Position numbers and translations under genes: made by a program
Origin: a virus
Virus record (IMG/VR): IMGVR_UViG_3300046460_000163
Coordinates: 1-34,629 of that record
Reading direction: 5' to 3' (one strand)
DNA: 34,629 bases
The notes under the pieces: model-generated
Told to the model about the DNA's origin: nothing
Seen by the model: only the letters and a program-made list of their open reading frames with translations
Database searches by the model: none
Shown: positions 6,626 to 14,719 of the stretch, piece after piece
How positions within the stretch are numbered: the first letter of the stretch is position 1
How the letters are laid out: each line of letters begins with the position of its first letter

Positions 6626-7281
6626 CAGAGCCTCCTGTAGGTACCTGTTGCGGCGAGTGCGGCCAGGCCGAGGCCGCCCTCAGTGGGGGTGGGGCTGGGG
6701 GTGTCGTCGCGGTGGCAGGCCAGGTAGTCGGGCTGGTCCGGCATGGGCTGCAGCGAATAGCCGTCCGGACAGCTCGGGCCGGCCGGACCACGGTCGCCGG
6801 CGTCGCCCTTCTCGCCTTGCGGTCCGGGGACGGTGGAATCCGCGCCCGGTTCGCCCTGCGCCCCCTGTGGGCCCGGGACGGTGGAGTCCGCGCCGGGCTG
6901 GCCCGAGGCTCCGGACGGTCCGGGCGACGGCGTGATGGTCGGTGCGGCCTTGCCCGATGGCCCCGCCGGCCCGGGTGGACCAGGGATGGGGACCGGCACT
7001 TCCGCCCGGTCGTTGAGGTTCTTCACGGCCTTCGTCGGGTCCGGCGCCACGGGCGTCTTACCGGCGGCCTTCACCTGCTGCCGGAGCGCCCGCACGTCCC
7101 CGGCCAGGGTGGACACGGCCGTGCCCCGTAGGTCGGCCTCGGCGGCCAGCTTGTCCGCCCGCTTGTCCGCGCCGTCTATACGCGCCCAGATGATGGTCAC
7201 CGCACCCACCAGGACGACCAGCACACAGACGAGCAGGGCGCTACGCCACCGGGGGGCGAGGAGGAGCTGAGCGCGGGTCAC
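6625..7281 (-). CDS. Membrane-anchored collagen-like repeat protein, 218 aa
   Basis: Starts at GTG 7279-7281, overlapping the stop of the upstream gene (GTGA). A single transmembrane helix lies near residues 14-33 (ALLVCVLVVLVGAVTIIWA) after a short basic N-terminus, then a coiled-coil stretch (RADKLAAEADLRGTAVSTLA). A Gly-X-Y region follows at ~100-170 (IPGPPGPAGPSG, PGPQGEKGDAGDRGPAG). The GADSTVPGPQG unit occurs twice, with near-identical DNA. The C-terminal part has two Cys and a Pro/Thr tail. Collagen-like segments form trimeric rods in phage fibres, but the N-terminal membrane helix is unusual for a virion fibre. It sits between lysis genes and the fibre gene; its role is open. Confidence 0.8.
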   Translation of the reverse strand: MTRAQLLLAPRWRSALLVCVLVVLVGAVTIIWARIDGADKRADKLAAEADLRGTAVSTLAGDVRALRQQVKAAGKTPVAPDPTKAVKNLNDRAEVPVPIPGPPGPAGPSGKAAPTITPSPGPSGASGQPGADSTVPGPQGAQGEPGADSTVPGPQGEKGDAGDRGPAGPSCPDGYSLQPMPDQPDYLACHRDDTPSPTPTEGGLGLAALAATGTYRRL

Positions 7282-7505
7282 GGCGGGGTTCCTCCCAGCT
7301 GGGTGATGTGGGCGCGCAGCCGGGTGTTCTCGGCCTGGAGGTCGGTGACCTTGCGGTCGAGCCGATCGCGTTCTTCCTGCAGCTCGTTGGTGAGCGAGGT
7401 GTAGCCGTTGAGGGCGGTCTCGCCCTTCTTCCCGAGGTACGCCACTGCCGCCCCGGCGACTGCGCCCGCACCGACGAGCAGGGTGCCGAGCGACGTGGCG
7501 TCCAA
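7278..7505 (-). CDS. Small membrane protein with coiled coil, lysis-associated, 75 aa
   Basis: The start is TTG 7503-7505, preceded by GGAGGGCCCG, the same ribosome-binding cassette as at the endolysin TTG. Residues ~5-25 (SLGTLLVGAGAVAGAAVAYLG) form one membrane helix. The rest is a charged coiled coil (ELQEERDRLDRKVTDLQAEN). Genes of this shape beside holins in actinophages are usually called second holins or membrane accessory lysis proteins. It follows the two-helix holin and overlaps the collagen-like gene by four bases. A spanin-like role is less likely because no signal peptide cleavage site or partner is seen. Confidence 0.75.
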   Translation of the reverse strand: MDATSLGTLLVGAGAVAGAAVAYLGKKGETALNGYTSLTNELQEERDRLDRKVTDLQAENTRLRAHITQLGGTPP

Positions 7506-7529
7506 CGGGCCCTCCTGCGAGGTGAAGAG

Positions 7530-7787
7530 TCAGACGCCCGAGGCCGTCGACGCGGAGTTCTTGTCGCCCACCACGCGGGCGACGAGGCCCTTCACGAGCG
7601 AGCCGACGGCCGCGATCCCGGCGGTGCCGACGGTCTGCCAGAACGCGGCGTGGAACATGTCGGCGGGACCGGCCGCGAGGGCGACGCCGCCGGATGCGAC
7701 GAGGAACGTCCAGACGACGCGCTCGCCCAGGTCGCGGGCGTAGGTGGCGGCGGTCTTGCCGAGGGCGGGGAAGTTAGGAGTAGCCAT
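7530..7787 (-). CDS. Holin, 85 aa
   Basis: Two hydrophobic helices, ~25-41 (VVWTFLVASGGVALAAG) and ~48-70 (AAFWQTVGTAGIAAVGSLVKGLVARVV), with a short amphipathic N-terminus. Size and pattern match r1t-like holins of actinophages and lactococcal phages. The protein permeabilises the membrane so that the endolysin reaches peptidoglycan. It lies 21 bp downstream of the endolysin, completing a lysis cassette. The ATG at 7785-7787 is used. Confidence 0.88.
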   Translation of the reverse strand: MATPNFPALGKTAATYARDLGERVVWTFLVASGGVALAAGPADMFHAAFWQTVGTAGIAAVGSLVKGLVARVVGDKNSASTASGV

Positions 7788-7808
7788 GGCAGATCCGTTT
7801 CTGCGAGA

Positions 7809-8654
7809 TCAGGAGACGACGGTGAACAGGCCGGTGGTCTTGCCGAGCTTGGTGAGGGATGCGCGGCCGGGGATGCCGTCGGCGGCCGTGCCGGAGTAGC
7901 CGAGGTGGCGCTGATAGGCGGCGTAGGCGGCGACGGTGGTCGTGCCGTAGGAGCCGTCGTGGGCGTACTGCGAAGTGAGGTAGCCGAGTTCGAGCAGGGC
8001 GGCCTCCACGAGGTGGACACCGGCCGCGTAGGTCTGGTGGCCCTGCGCGGCGTGCGGGTCGGTCCTGGCGGCCTGGGCGAGCTTGGCGAGGGACACCTTG
8101 GGCTTCGCGTTCGTCACCGGCTGGGTGGTCGTGCCGGCCGGGCGGGGAGCGCCAGCCTGCACCCAGACGTAGAGGTACTTGCCGGGGCAGGCCGTGGCGT
8201 AGCCGTCCTTGTGCCCCTTGATCTCGTCTCCGGCGCCGCCGTCCTGGCGCAGCAGCTCGATGGCGTCACGGATCCCGCCGAGCATGGCGTCGGTGGGCTG
8301 GGTGAGGCCCTTGTCGCCGACCATGCCGCACACCGCGTAGTGGGCCTTGTTGAGGGTCTGGTTGCCGTTCGCCGCGGTCTTCTTGTGGACGCCGCGGCCC
8401 TCGTAGACGTAGCCGTGCGGGCAGACCAGGAAGTTGTAGGCGATGTCGCTGTAGTCCTCCTTGGCGTTGGCGAGGTGGGCCGCCTGGATGGCGCGGACCC
8501 GGTCGTCGCACGTGCCGTGCTGGTCGGCGTCGGCGAGGCTGGCGGGCACGGTAGTGCCCTCGTAGTGGACCTTCACGCCCTTGGTGCTGGCGATGTGGAC
8601 GAGGTCGTAGCGGGATGGTCTGGCGCCCCACTGGGCGCGGGTGACGAGCTTCAA
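7809..8654 (-). CDS. Endolysin: N-acetylmuramoyl-L-alanine amidase with peptidoglycan-binding domain, 281 aa
   Basis: I start at TTG 8652-8654 because GGAGGGCCCG lies directly upstream and translation then begins at KLVTRAQWGARPS, the usual start of PGRP/Amidase_2 enzymes; the longer upstream reading frame is Pro/Arg-rich noise. Likely zinc ligands are His30 (VKVHYEG), His148 (IKGHKDGY) and Cys156 (TACPGKY). The C-terminal ~200-271 region (QTYAAGVHLVEAALLELGY to GIPGRASLTKLG) is a PG_binding_1 repeat. It cleaves the amide bond between MurNAc and the stem peptide. There is no signal peptide, so release depends on the adjacent holin. A hairpin with a T-run in the gap upstream may separate it from the tail genes. 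Confidence 0.95.
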   Translation of the reverse strand: MKLVTRAQWGARPSRYDLVHIASTKGVKVHYEGTTVPASLADADQHGTCDDRVRAIQAAHLANAKEDYSDIAYNFLVCPHGYVYEGRGVHKKTAANGNQTLNKAHYAVCGMVGDKGLTQPTDAMLGGIRDAIELLRQDGGAGDEIKGHKDGYATACPGKYLYVWVQAGAPRPAGTTTQPVTNAKPKVSLAKLAQAARTDPHAAQGHQTYAAGVHLVEAALLELGYLTSQYAHDGSYGTTTVAAYAAYQRHLGYSGTAADGIPGRASLTKLGKTTGLFTVVS

Positions 8655-8659
8655 CGGGC

Positions 8660-8721
8660 CCTCCAGGGCATGAAGAAAAACCCGGCCGGATGGCTCGGGG
8701 CGGCGGGGGCGTGGGGGTGGA
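8660..8721 (-). terminator. Possible terminator between tail genes and lysis genes
   Basis: Read leftward, the gap contains a CCGGCCGG palindrome followed directly by a T-rich run (GTTTTTCTTC, around 8672-8682 on the plus strand as A's). This is the best T-run in the minus-strand intergenic sequences. It could reduce tail-to-lysis read-through. The stem is short, so confidence is modest. Confidence 0.4.
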
Positions 8722-9219
8722 TCAGGTGATGGCCATGGCTCCGGAGAAGTCGCCGGACTCGCCGATGTCCTCGACTTCGACATAGGCCACGTTGCTCGTG
8801 CTCGCGGCGATCAACGCGTTCCCGGTACCGCTGGCCCGCACATAGGTGGCGACCAGCGCGGCGGTGACGTCGGCACTGGTCGAGTTGGTGCAGATGTTCT
8901 GGAAGTACACCGGCGCGTTGGCGCCTGCGGCGGGGATGGACACCCGGACCTGGTCGATGTAGGCGGTGCCGCTCGTGTTGGTCTTGCGGACCCGGACGGT
9001 GACGGTGTCGGCGGCTATCGAGGACTGTGCGAGGCACTTGAGGGTGACCCTGTACGCCCGCCCGGCCTCGAACGTCACGGAGCCGGTGGTGAACCCCACG
9101 GTCTCCGTGGTGGTCACCGTGGAGGTGTTGGCCGTCAGCGATGTGTACTCGATGGTATGGGGCGTGTTGTCGTTGAGGCGCTGGGCGGTGCCTTTGTTCC
9201 CGGCGAGCCACGTGGCCAT
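8722..9219 (-). CDS. Minor tail protein, 165 aa
   Basis: Starts at ATG 9217-9219 with AGGAGGGATCC upstream. Begins MATWLAGNKGTAQRLND, an N-terminus frequent among small Streptomyces phage tail proteins. The rest is a beta-sandwich-like sequence (TVTTTETVGFTTGSVTFEAG, YRVTLKCLAQSSIAADTVTV). It lies between the tail-tip protein and the endolysin, as minor tail or decoration proteins do. Probably surface exposed; receptor binding or virion decoration is possible. Its C-terminus (VEVEDIGESGDFSG) has no recognised motif. Confidence 0.7.
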   Translation of the reverse strand: MATWLAGNKGTAQRLNDNTPHTIEYTSLTANTSTVTTTETVGFTTGSVTFEAGRAYRVTLKCLAQSSIAADTVTVRVRKTNTSGTAYIDQVRVSIPAAGANAPVYFQNICTNSTSADVTAALVATYVRASGTGNALIAASTSNVAYVEVEDIGESGDFSGAMAIT

Positions 9220-9228
9220 GGATCCCTC

Positions 9229-12200
9229 CTACAGGGCTGCGTATGGCGAAGTTGCGAGGCTGACGTCTGTGCCGCTGGCCTGTGCTTTGCTGGCGCCGTT
9301 GACCGACCGGATCACGGTCATGGTCTGCGGGCTGGTCGTCGACACGGAGGCGTCGGCGATGAGGCGCAGGGCCCACCAGTACGAGATGTCCGTGGCGGCC
9401 GGGGTGCCGCCCCACCGGCCGCGGGTGGTGGCGCGGGATGCCAACGCGGGCGCGGTGAACGTCTGCTTCAGGAACGTCCAGACGCCGGCCGCCACCACCG
9501 TTGCGGAGCCGGTCGACGACGAGATGAACACGTTGGACGCGTCGTACCAGTCGACGGCCGTCCGCAGGTCCGCCCAGCCCAGCGGGGAGTACACCCAGCC
9601 GCACACGGTGTACGAGGCGCCCGCGGTGACGGAGGCGACCGGGCTGCGTACCGCCGAGTTGACGCCGCCGGATGCCGAGCTGCCGTTGGGTACGCACTTG
9701 ATCGATGCGTCGGCGCCGTTTGCGGTGTTGATGATGGTGGTGTTGTAGGTGAGCGCCGAGTTGGAGGCGGACCAGCCGCTGATGGTTCCGGCCAGCAGCA
9801 GGGGGTCGTCAGCGAGGTTGACGGTTGTGCCGAGGCTGACGACGGTCATGGTCTCGCCGCCGACGCTGATATTCCACGGGGTGTCGCTGTGGTCGGTGGT
9901 CCATACGGGGCCGCTGGCGGTGGCCACACTGATCGAGGTGGCCGTCGAGGTGTAGGACGCGGCCAGGGTCGACCCGGCGGTGTCCGGGCGGCCGTAGTCG
10001 GGGTCCTCGACGATCCAGATGTTCCACGGCCCGGCCGGGGTGCAGTTGTAGGTGATGTCCCAGTCGAATTGGCCGATGACCTCGGTGTAGCCCTGCGCGA
10101 GCAGGTCGATGGTGCCCGGCGCCATGGAAAACGGCGGGTTGGTGATCTGGATGCGGTCGCCGAGGTCCACGGCCTGGACCTGGGCGCGCAGGGCATCCGG
10201 GACGGCGGCGAGATCGACGGCCACCACGGGCCAGCGGGACTCATCCCACGTGGCGAGGTAGACCCGCCACGCGGCGTGCTGCTCGGGCTGACTGTCGTCG
10301 CGCAGGTTCAGGGTGACCGAGGTGCTCACCTTGCCGATGCCGCCCTGGGATGGCGGCAGCACCGACAGCGGGCCTTCGAGCTGACGGGCGATGCCGGACG
10401 AGCCGTCTTGGCGCTGCACCGTGATGGTGTTGAAAGGCGCCTGGTCGTCCTCTGCGGGCTCTAGGTCCGGTGCCACATGCCCCGCCGTGGGGTAGTCCAG
10501 AGTGAGCGCCACGTCCTGGTCGTACAGGTTGGCGCGGCCGCGGTAGCGCAGGGCGAGCCGGTCACGCCGGTCGTGCAGGATGCCGCCGTCGACGTCGGCC
10601 GCCTGCCCGAGAGTGTCGAGGATCGTGGTGATGCGCTGCGGCCCGACCCGCTCCTGCTCGGACCGGATGCCGATGACGGACAGCGGGATCAGTTCTTCAC
10701 CGGCCACGCGCATGAGCCGGTCGCAGGCGTACTCGCCGGTGTAGGCGGTGATGGCGTTGACGTAGGCGTTGGTGGTGCTGGTGCCCCAGGCGGAGATGTG
10801 GCCCAGCGCCATGCCGTCCAGGGCGGCGGAGTAGCCGTCGGTCGGGGAGACCACGGCCGTGGGCCGGCCGATGGTGCCGGAGTAGGACCCCGAGACGGCA
10901 CCGGCGTCGCCGCCGATGTCCTGCCAGGTCAGGGACCAGTTGACGGTGCCGCCGGACTGCACGATGGACAGCCGGGCTTCGTTCCACTGGTTGTACAGGT
11001 CGGTGCCGGTGGTGAAGTCGTTGGTGAACACGGTGGCGCCGTCGGCGTCCAGGCCGATGATGCGCGTCAAGTCGTTGCGCCACTGCATTTTCCAGTCGGC
11101 GACGGTGCCGGTGGAGAGCACCCGCATGAACGTGTACAGCGTGGTGTTGACGGTGTCGAGGCGGTACACCCAGCGCATGAGCCAGCCGGTGATGGCGGCG
11201 GCCGGGGGCGGGATGGTGCCGCGCATCTGTGGCAGGTCGGAGCCGCTGGCGAGTACCGGCAGTGGGCCGGAGCTCACCAGGGAATCGGCCGAGGCCCACG
11301 TGAGGTTGGTTGCCCGTAGGGGCGCGACCCCTTGGATCGGCGAGAACGCCTGGGTGGCGTCGGAGCCCTCTTCCATCGGCCAGTACGCCAGGGGACTGTA
11401 GGAGGGGATGCGGCGGCGCAGGGCCGACTGCAGCTCGTCCTCGCCGCTGCCGAGGCGCCGGGTCTGGCCGGCGGCCTCGACCAGGGTGTAGACGTCCTTG
11501 CCGGAGACGTCCCTGCGGGGTTTCCAGGACTTGACCTCGCCGGTGAAGCGGTAGTCGCGGGCGCGGATCGAGGCGGTGCTGTTGACCGTCCAGGTGCGGC
11601 CGGCGGCGTCCGCGAAGGACGTGGCGCCGGCCGCCACGGCGCGGAAGTCGGGGTTGGCGACGACGGTGCCGCCGATGACGGAGCGGACTTCGAAGCGGGT
11701 GGCGTGGCCGATGAACGGCAGCCTCTGCGGGGTGGTGGTGGTGTCCGACGGGCCGATGCGCACGGCGGAGGTGGTGGACTGGATGGAGGTCGAGCCGACG
11801 CCGGTGAGCGGGCCGGTGAACACCTCCCAGGGGCCATCCAGCGAGTCGGCCTGGTAGAAGGTGAGGTCGTATCCGCCGGCGCCGTTGTTGACGTCGAGGG
11901 TGACGCGCATCGCCTTGCCGCCGTAGTTGACCGTCGAGGTGAAGCCACCCAGCGGGGTCGCTGCGGCGTCGTACCAGTTGAAGGTGATCGTGCCGTTGTA
12001 GCAGCGCAGGATCCATGACCGGTCGGCGTCGACGGTGCCCCACTTGCCGAGGATGCCCTGGCTGATGGCGGTGTTGGTCAGGTCGGCGTCGAACTCGCAC
12101 CGGATGTCGATGTCGCCGGTGATGTTCAGGGCGCTCACGTGCGGGGTGGACACGTACCCGGTGCGCAGCTCGTCGAGCTCCAGGTGGGACGAGCTATCCG

Positions 12201-12456
12201 GGACCGAGACCCGGATGGGGGTGTTGCGGCCGATCAGCCCGTACAGGTCGGACTCGGGGTTGCGGCTGTTGTACCGCTCGGTGCGGTCGTCGAAGGTCAG
12301 GGTCAGTTTCGACGGGTCGACGCGGGCGCCCTCGTCGGCCCGGCCGCAGCCGATCTGGATACGGTCGCGCAAGTAGACGTCGTCGGTGACGTCGGTCCAG
12401 ACGCCGGCGAGCTGCAGCTCGACCATGACGTCCAGCGGGGTGGCTGGGAAGGCCAT
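9229..12456 (-). CDS. Large minor tail / tail-tip protein, 1075 aa
   Basis: Follows the tape measure directly, the position of distal tail/tail-tip proteins. The N-terminal ~100 residues (MAFPATPLDVMVELQLAGVW to RTGYVSTPHVSALN) are a baseplate-hub-like start. Two carbohydrate-binding-like beta-sandwich regions (around 115-255 and 370-560) have the lectin/LamG pattern. A central hub-like domain (~600-800) includes YRGRANLYDQDVALTLDY. The C-terminal third contains another carbohydrate-binding-like module (VNLADDPLLLAGTISGW to YWWALRLIADASV). It probably combines baseplate hub and host-binding functions. Domain borders are estimates. Confidence 0.85.
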   Translation of the reverse strand: MAFPATPLDVMVELQLAGVWTDVTDDVYLRDRIQIGCGRADEGARVDPSKLTLTFDDRTERYNSRNPESDLYGLIGRNTPIRVSVPDSSSHLELDELRTGYVSTPHVSALNITGDIDIRCEFDADLTNTAISQGILGKWGTVDADRSWILRCYNGTITFNWYDAAATPLGGFTSTVNYGGKAMRVTLDVNNGAGGYDLTFYQADSLDGPWEVFTGPLTGVGSTSIQSTTSAVRIGPSDTTTTPQRLPFIGHATRFEVRSVIGGTVVANPDFRAVAAGATSFADAAGRTWTVNSTASIRARDYRFTGEVKSWKPRRDVSGKDVYTLVEAAGQTRRLGSGEDELQSALRRRIPSYSPLAYWPMEEGSDATQAFSPIQGVAPLRATNLTWASADSLVSSGPLPVLASGSDLPQMRGTIPPPAAAITGWLMRWVYRLDTVNTTLYTFMRVLSTGTVADWKMQWRNDLTRIIGLDADGATVFTNDFTTGTDLYNQWNEARLSIVQSGGTVNWSLTWQDIGGDAGAVSGSYSGTIGRPTAVVSPTDGYSAALDGMALGHISAWGTSTTNAYVNAITAYTGEYACDRLMRVAGEELIPLSVIGIRSEQERVGPQRITTILDTLGQAADVDGGILHDRRDRLALRYRGRANLYDQDVALTLDYPTAGHVAPDLEPAEDDQAPFNTITVQRQDGSSGIARQLEGPLSVLPPSQGGIGKVSTSVTLNLRDDSQPEQHAAWRVYLATWDESRWPVVAVDLAAVPDALRAQVQAVDLGDRIQITNPPFSMAPGTIDLLAQGYTEVIGQFDWDITYNCTPAGPWNIWIVEDPDYGRPDTAGSTLAASYTSTATSISVATASGPVWTTDHSDTPWNISVGGETMTVVSLGTTVNLADDPLLLAGTISGWSASNSALTYNTTIINTANGADASIKCVPNGSSASGGVNSAVRSPVASVTAGASYTVCGWVYSPLGWADLRTAVDWYDASNVFISSSTGSATVVAAGVWTFLKQTFTAPALASRATTRGRWGGTPAATDISYWWALRLIADASVSTTSPQTMTVIRSVNGASKAQASGTDVSLATSPYAAL

Positions 12457-12466
12457 GCTTACCTCC

Positions 12467-14716
12467 TCACTTCCCGAAGGCGCGCTGGACGTTGCCGCCG
12501 CCGTCGACCCGGACCCACTTGCGGACGACCTTCTTCAGTTCGCTGTCGCCGCCAGTGACGTCGACGACGACCCGCACCACCTGCGCGCTGCGGCGCATCG
12601 GAGCGGCACCCGTGAGGGGCGCCGTGGCGATGCTCTGCGCGCCGGCCCCGGAGACGCCGGCCACGACCCCGGTCATCGCGGCCGTGGCCGTCGAGGCGCG
12701 GGAGGTGATGCCCTTGGCGAAGTCGGTGACGAGCTTCTGCCCGGAGTAGGTGGTGTAGCCGGACCCGGAGAACGGGCCCTTCTTGGCCGGGGAGAACGGG
12801 AAGTAGTCGCGGACCTTGCCGACGATGCCGGACACGTTGTTGCCCAGGGTGGAGGCGTAGGACTTGATGCCGTTCCAGAAGCCCACGAGCAGGGCGCGGC
12901 CGGCGTTGTACAGGCGGCTGCCCAGGTTGCCGACCGCGCTGACGATCCGCCCGGGCAGGCCTCTGGCCCAGGAGACGGCTTGCATGGCGACGGTGATGTT
13001 CGCGTTCTTGAAGCGGTTCCAGGCGCCCGCGCCAGCGGTGTACAGCCGTGAGGCGAGGGAGGACACGGCGGCGATGAGCCGCCCTGGCAGTCCCTTCACC
13101 CAGTTCACGGTGGCCGTTGCGATCCGGATGGTGCCGTTCTTGATGCTCGACCAGTGCTTGATGATCAGGCCGGGCAGGGTGAAGTTCAGGAACAGCTGGA
13201 CGAGCCGGCCAGGGATGGCCTTGATGAAGTTCCACACCGCGTTCCACGCCGTGACCGTGGCGCGCTTGATGGTGTCCCAGTGCTTGATGATCAGGCCGGG
13301 GCCGGTGAAGTTCAGGAACAGCTGGGTCAGCAGGTGGAAGCCCTGCTGCAGGAGGTTCCACACCCAGTTCCACGCGGCGACCACCGCCGTACTCATGGCC
13401 TTCCACGCGGTCTGGAACCAGGTGGTCTTCGTCGCGATCAGCACGATCACGGCGACCAGGGCGATGATGCCGATGATGATCCACGTCAGTGGGTTGGCCA
13501 GCAGCGCCGAGTTCCATGCCCACTGCGCCGCCGTCGCGATGGACGTCGCGACCGTCCAGGCCGTCGTCGCCGCGGTCCAGACGACCGTGCCGACCTGGAC
13601 CAGCAGGATCGCCGCGGCCACGCCTGCGAGCACCGCCGCGAGTGGCTTGAAGATCTGCTGGTTCTTCATCGCGAACTGCACGAAGTGCCCGGCGATCTGG
13701 GTCGTCGTCATGATGGCGCTGCGCTTGAAGCCCTCCAGCGCGGACTTCGGGTTGTCGCCGACCGTCTTGGCCATCCGGTCCGCTGCCCCGCCGACCTGGC
13801 CCAGGGCCTGCACCGCCGAGGACGGGTCCAGCGCGTACAGAGCGGCGCCCATGTCCTCGGCCTGCGTGCCGAACAGCTCGGTGGCGATGGCGGCCTGCTG
13901 GACCGGGTCCTTGATGCCGCGGAGCTTGTCCAGGGTCAGGTCGAGGGCGTCGGTTGCGGACTTGCCGCCCTTGCCGATCTTCGCGGCCATGTCGCCCGCG
14001 TTGAGGCCGATCGACTGGAAGCCGGCTGCGGTGGTCTTGGAGCCGTCGATGGCGCGGATGGAGAACTCCTTGATGGAGTCCGCGACCAGGTCGCCGTCGC
14101 GGGCACCGGCCTTGAGGCCCTGGGAGATCAGGCCGGTGGCCATCTCCCCGTCGATGCCGAACTTACGGAACTGCGTCCCGTACTCGTTGAGGGTGTCCAG
14201 GAAGTCGCCAGCCTTGTCGGCGCCCTTCTGCAGGCCCGCTGTGACGATGTCCAGGGCCTCGTCGGCGTTCTTCGCCAGGCCGGTCTTCATCATCTGGCCG
14301 ACCGCCGCGGTCACGCCGCCCAGGTCCTGGTCGAAGGTGTCCCGCAGCGCGATGACCTTGGTGGTCACGCCCTCCAGGCCGCCGGTCGCCGCCGAGGTGT
14401 CACCGATGTTCTGGTAGACACCCTTGATCGCATCGTTGACGTCGGCGGTCGACTCACCCCAGGCGTTGGAGTAGACGTGCGCCGAGACCTTCGCCAGCTT
14501 CGCGGCCTCCACCGGGCCGACGCCCAGCTGCGCCGCGAGCTTGTCGTTGGCCGCCTCCATGTCCATCGACGCGGCAATCGACGCCCCGATGCCGACACCC
14601 AGGGCTGCACCGATGCCGGCGGAGGCTGCGCCGAACTTCTCCCGCATCGAGCCCAGCGCCTCGGACGCCTGGTCGCGGGCCACGAGGTTGAACACGAGGG
14701 AGGTGTCGGACGCCAT
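12467..14716 (-). CDS. Tail tape measure protein, 749 aa
   Basis: Long, mostly alpha-helical, Ala/Gly-rich protein. An N-terminal region (DQASEALGSMREKFG, then IGAALGVGIGASIAAS) leads into a phage tail tape measure core (GGLEGVTTKVIALRDTFDQD to KSALEGFKRSAIMT). A hydrophobic block follows at ~365-430 (AVLAGVAAAILLVQVGTVVW, LTWIIIGIIALVAVIVLIA), then amphipathic repeats of the type VQLFLNFTGPGLIIKHWDTI. It sets tail length and is ejected with DNA. 749 residues predicts a tail of roughly 110 nm at the usual 1.5 angstrom per residue. It begins four bases downstream of the chaperone frameshift product's stop. Confidence 0.96.
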   Translation of the reverse strand: MASDTSLVFNLVARDQASEALGSMREKFGAASAGIGAALGVGIGASIAASMDMEAANDKLAAQLGVGPVEAAKLAKVSAHVYSNAWGESTADVNDAIKGVYQNIGDTSAATGGLEGVTTKVIALRDTFDQDLGGVTAAVGQMMKTGLAKNADEALDIVTAGLQKGADKAGDFLDTLNEYGTQFRKFGIDGEMATGLISQGLKAGARDGDLVADSIKEFSIRAIDGSKTTAAGFQSIGLNAGDMAAKIGKGGKSATDALDLTLDKLRGIKDPVQQAAIATELFGTQAEDMGAALYALDPSSAVQALGQVGGAADRMAKTVGDNPKSALEGFKRSAIMTTTQIAGHFVQFAMKNQQIFKPLAAVLAGVAAAILLVQVGTVVWTAATTAWTVATSIATAAQWAWNSALLANPLTWIIIGIIALVAVIVLIATKTTWFQTAWKAMSTAVVAAWNWVWNLLQQGFHLLTQLFLNFTGPGLIIKHWDTIKRATVTAWNAVWNFIKAIPGRLVQLFLNFTLPGLIIKHWSSIKNGTIRIATATVNWVKGLPGRLIAAVSSLASRLYTAGAGAWNRFKNANITVAMQAVSWARGLPGRIVSAVGNLGSRLYNAGRALLVGFWNGIKSYASTLGNNVSGIVGKVRDYFPFSPAKKGPFSGSGYTTYSGQKLVTDFAKGITSRASTATAAMTGVVAGVSGAGAQSIATAPLTGAAPMRRSAQVVRVVVDVTGGDSELKKVVRKWVRVDGGGNVQRAFGK

Positions 14717-14719
14717 GGG

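Noticed and set aside
4796-6640. Very long rightward frame covering the XRE gene and the fibre gene
   Set aside because: Arg/Pro-rich out-of-phase reading of the XRE gene fused to the antisense of the fibre gene; no recognisable protein and it crosses a strong terminator.
7278-7505. Spanin (i/o type) interpretation of the coiled-coil membrane protein
   Set aside because: The likely host has no outer membrane and no lipoprotein partner gene is present; an accessory holin-type role fits better.
7308-8729. Long rightward open frame opposite the lysis genes
   Set aside because: Shadow of holin and endolysin genes; low-complexity Val/Gly/Arg sequence and no ribosome-binding site.
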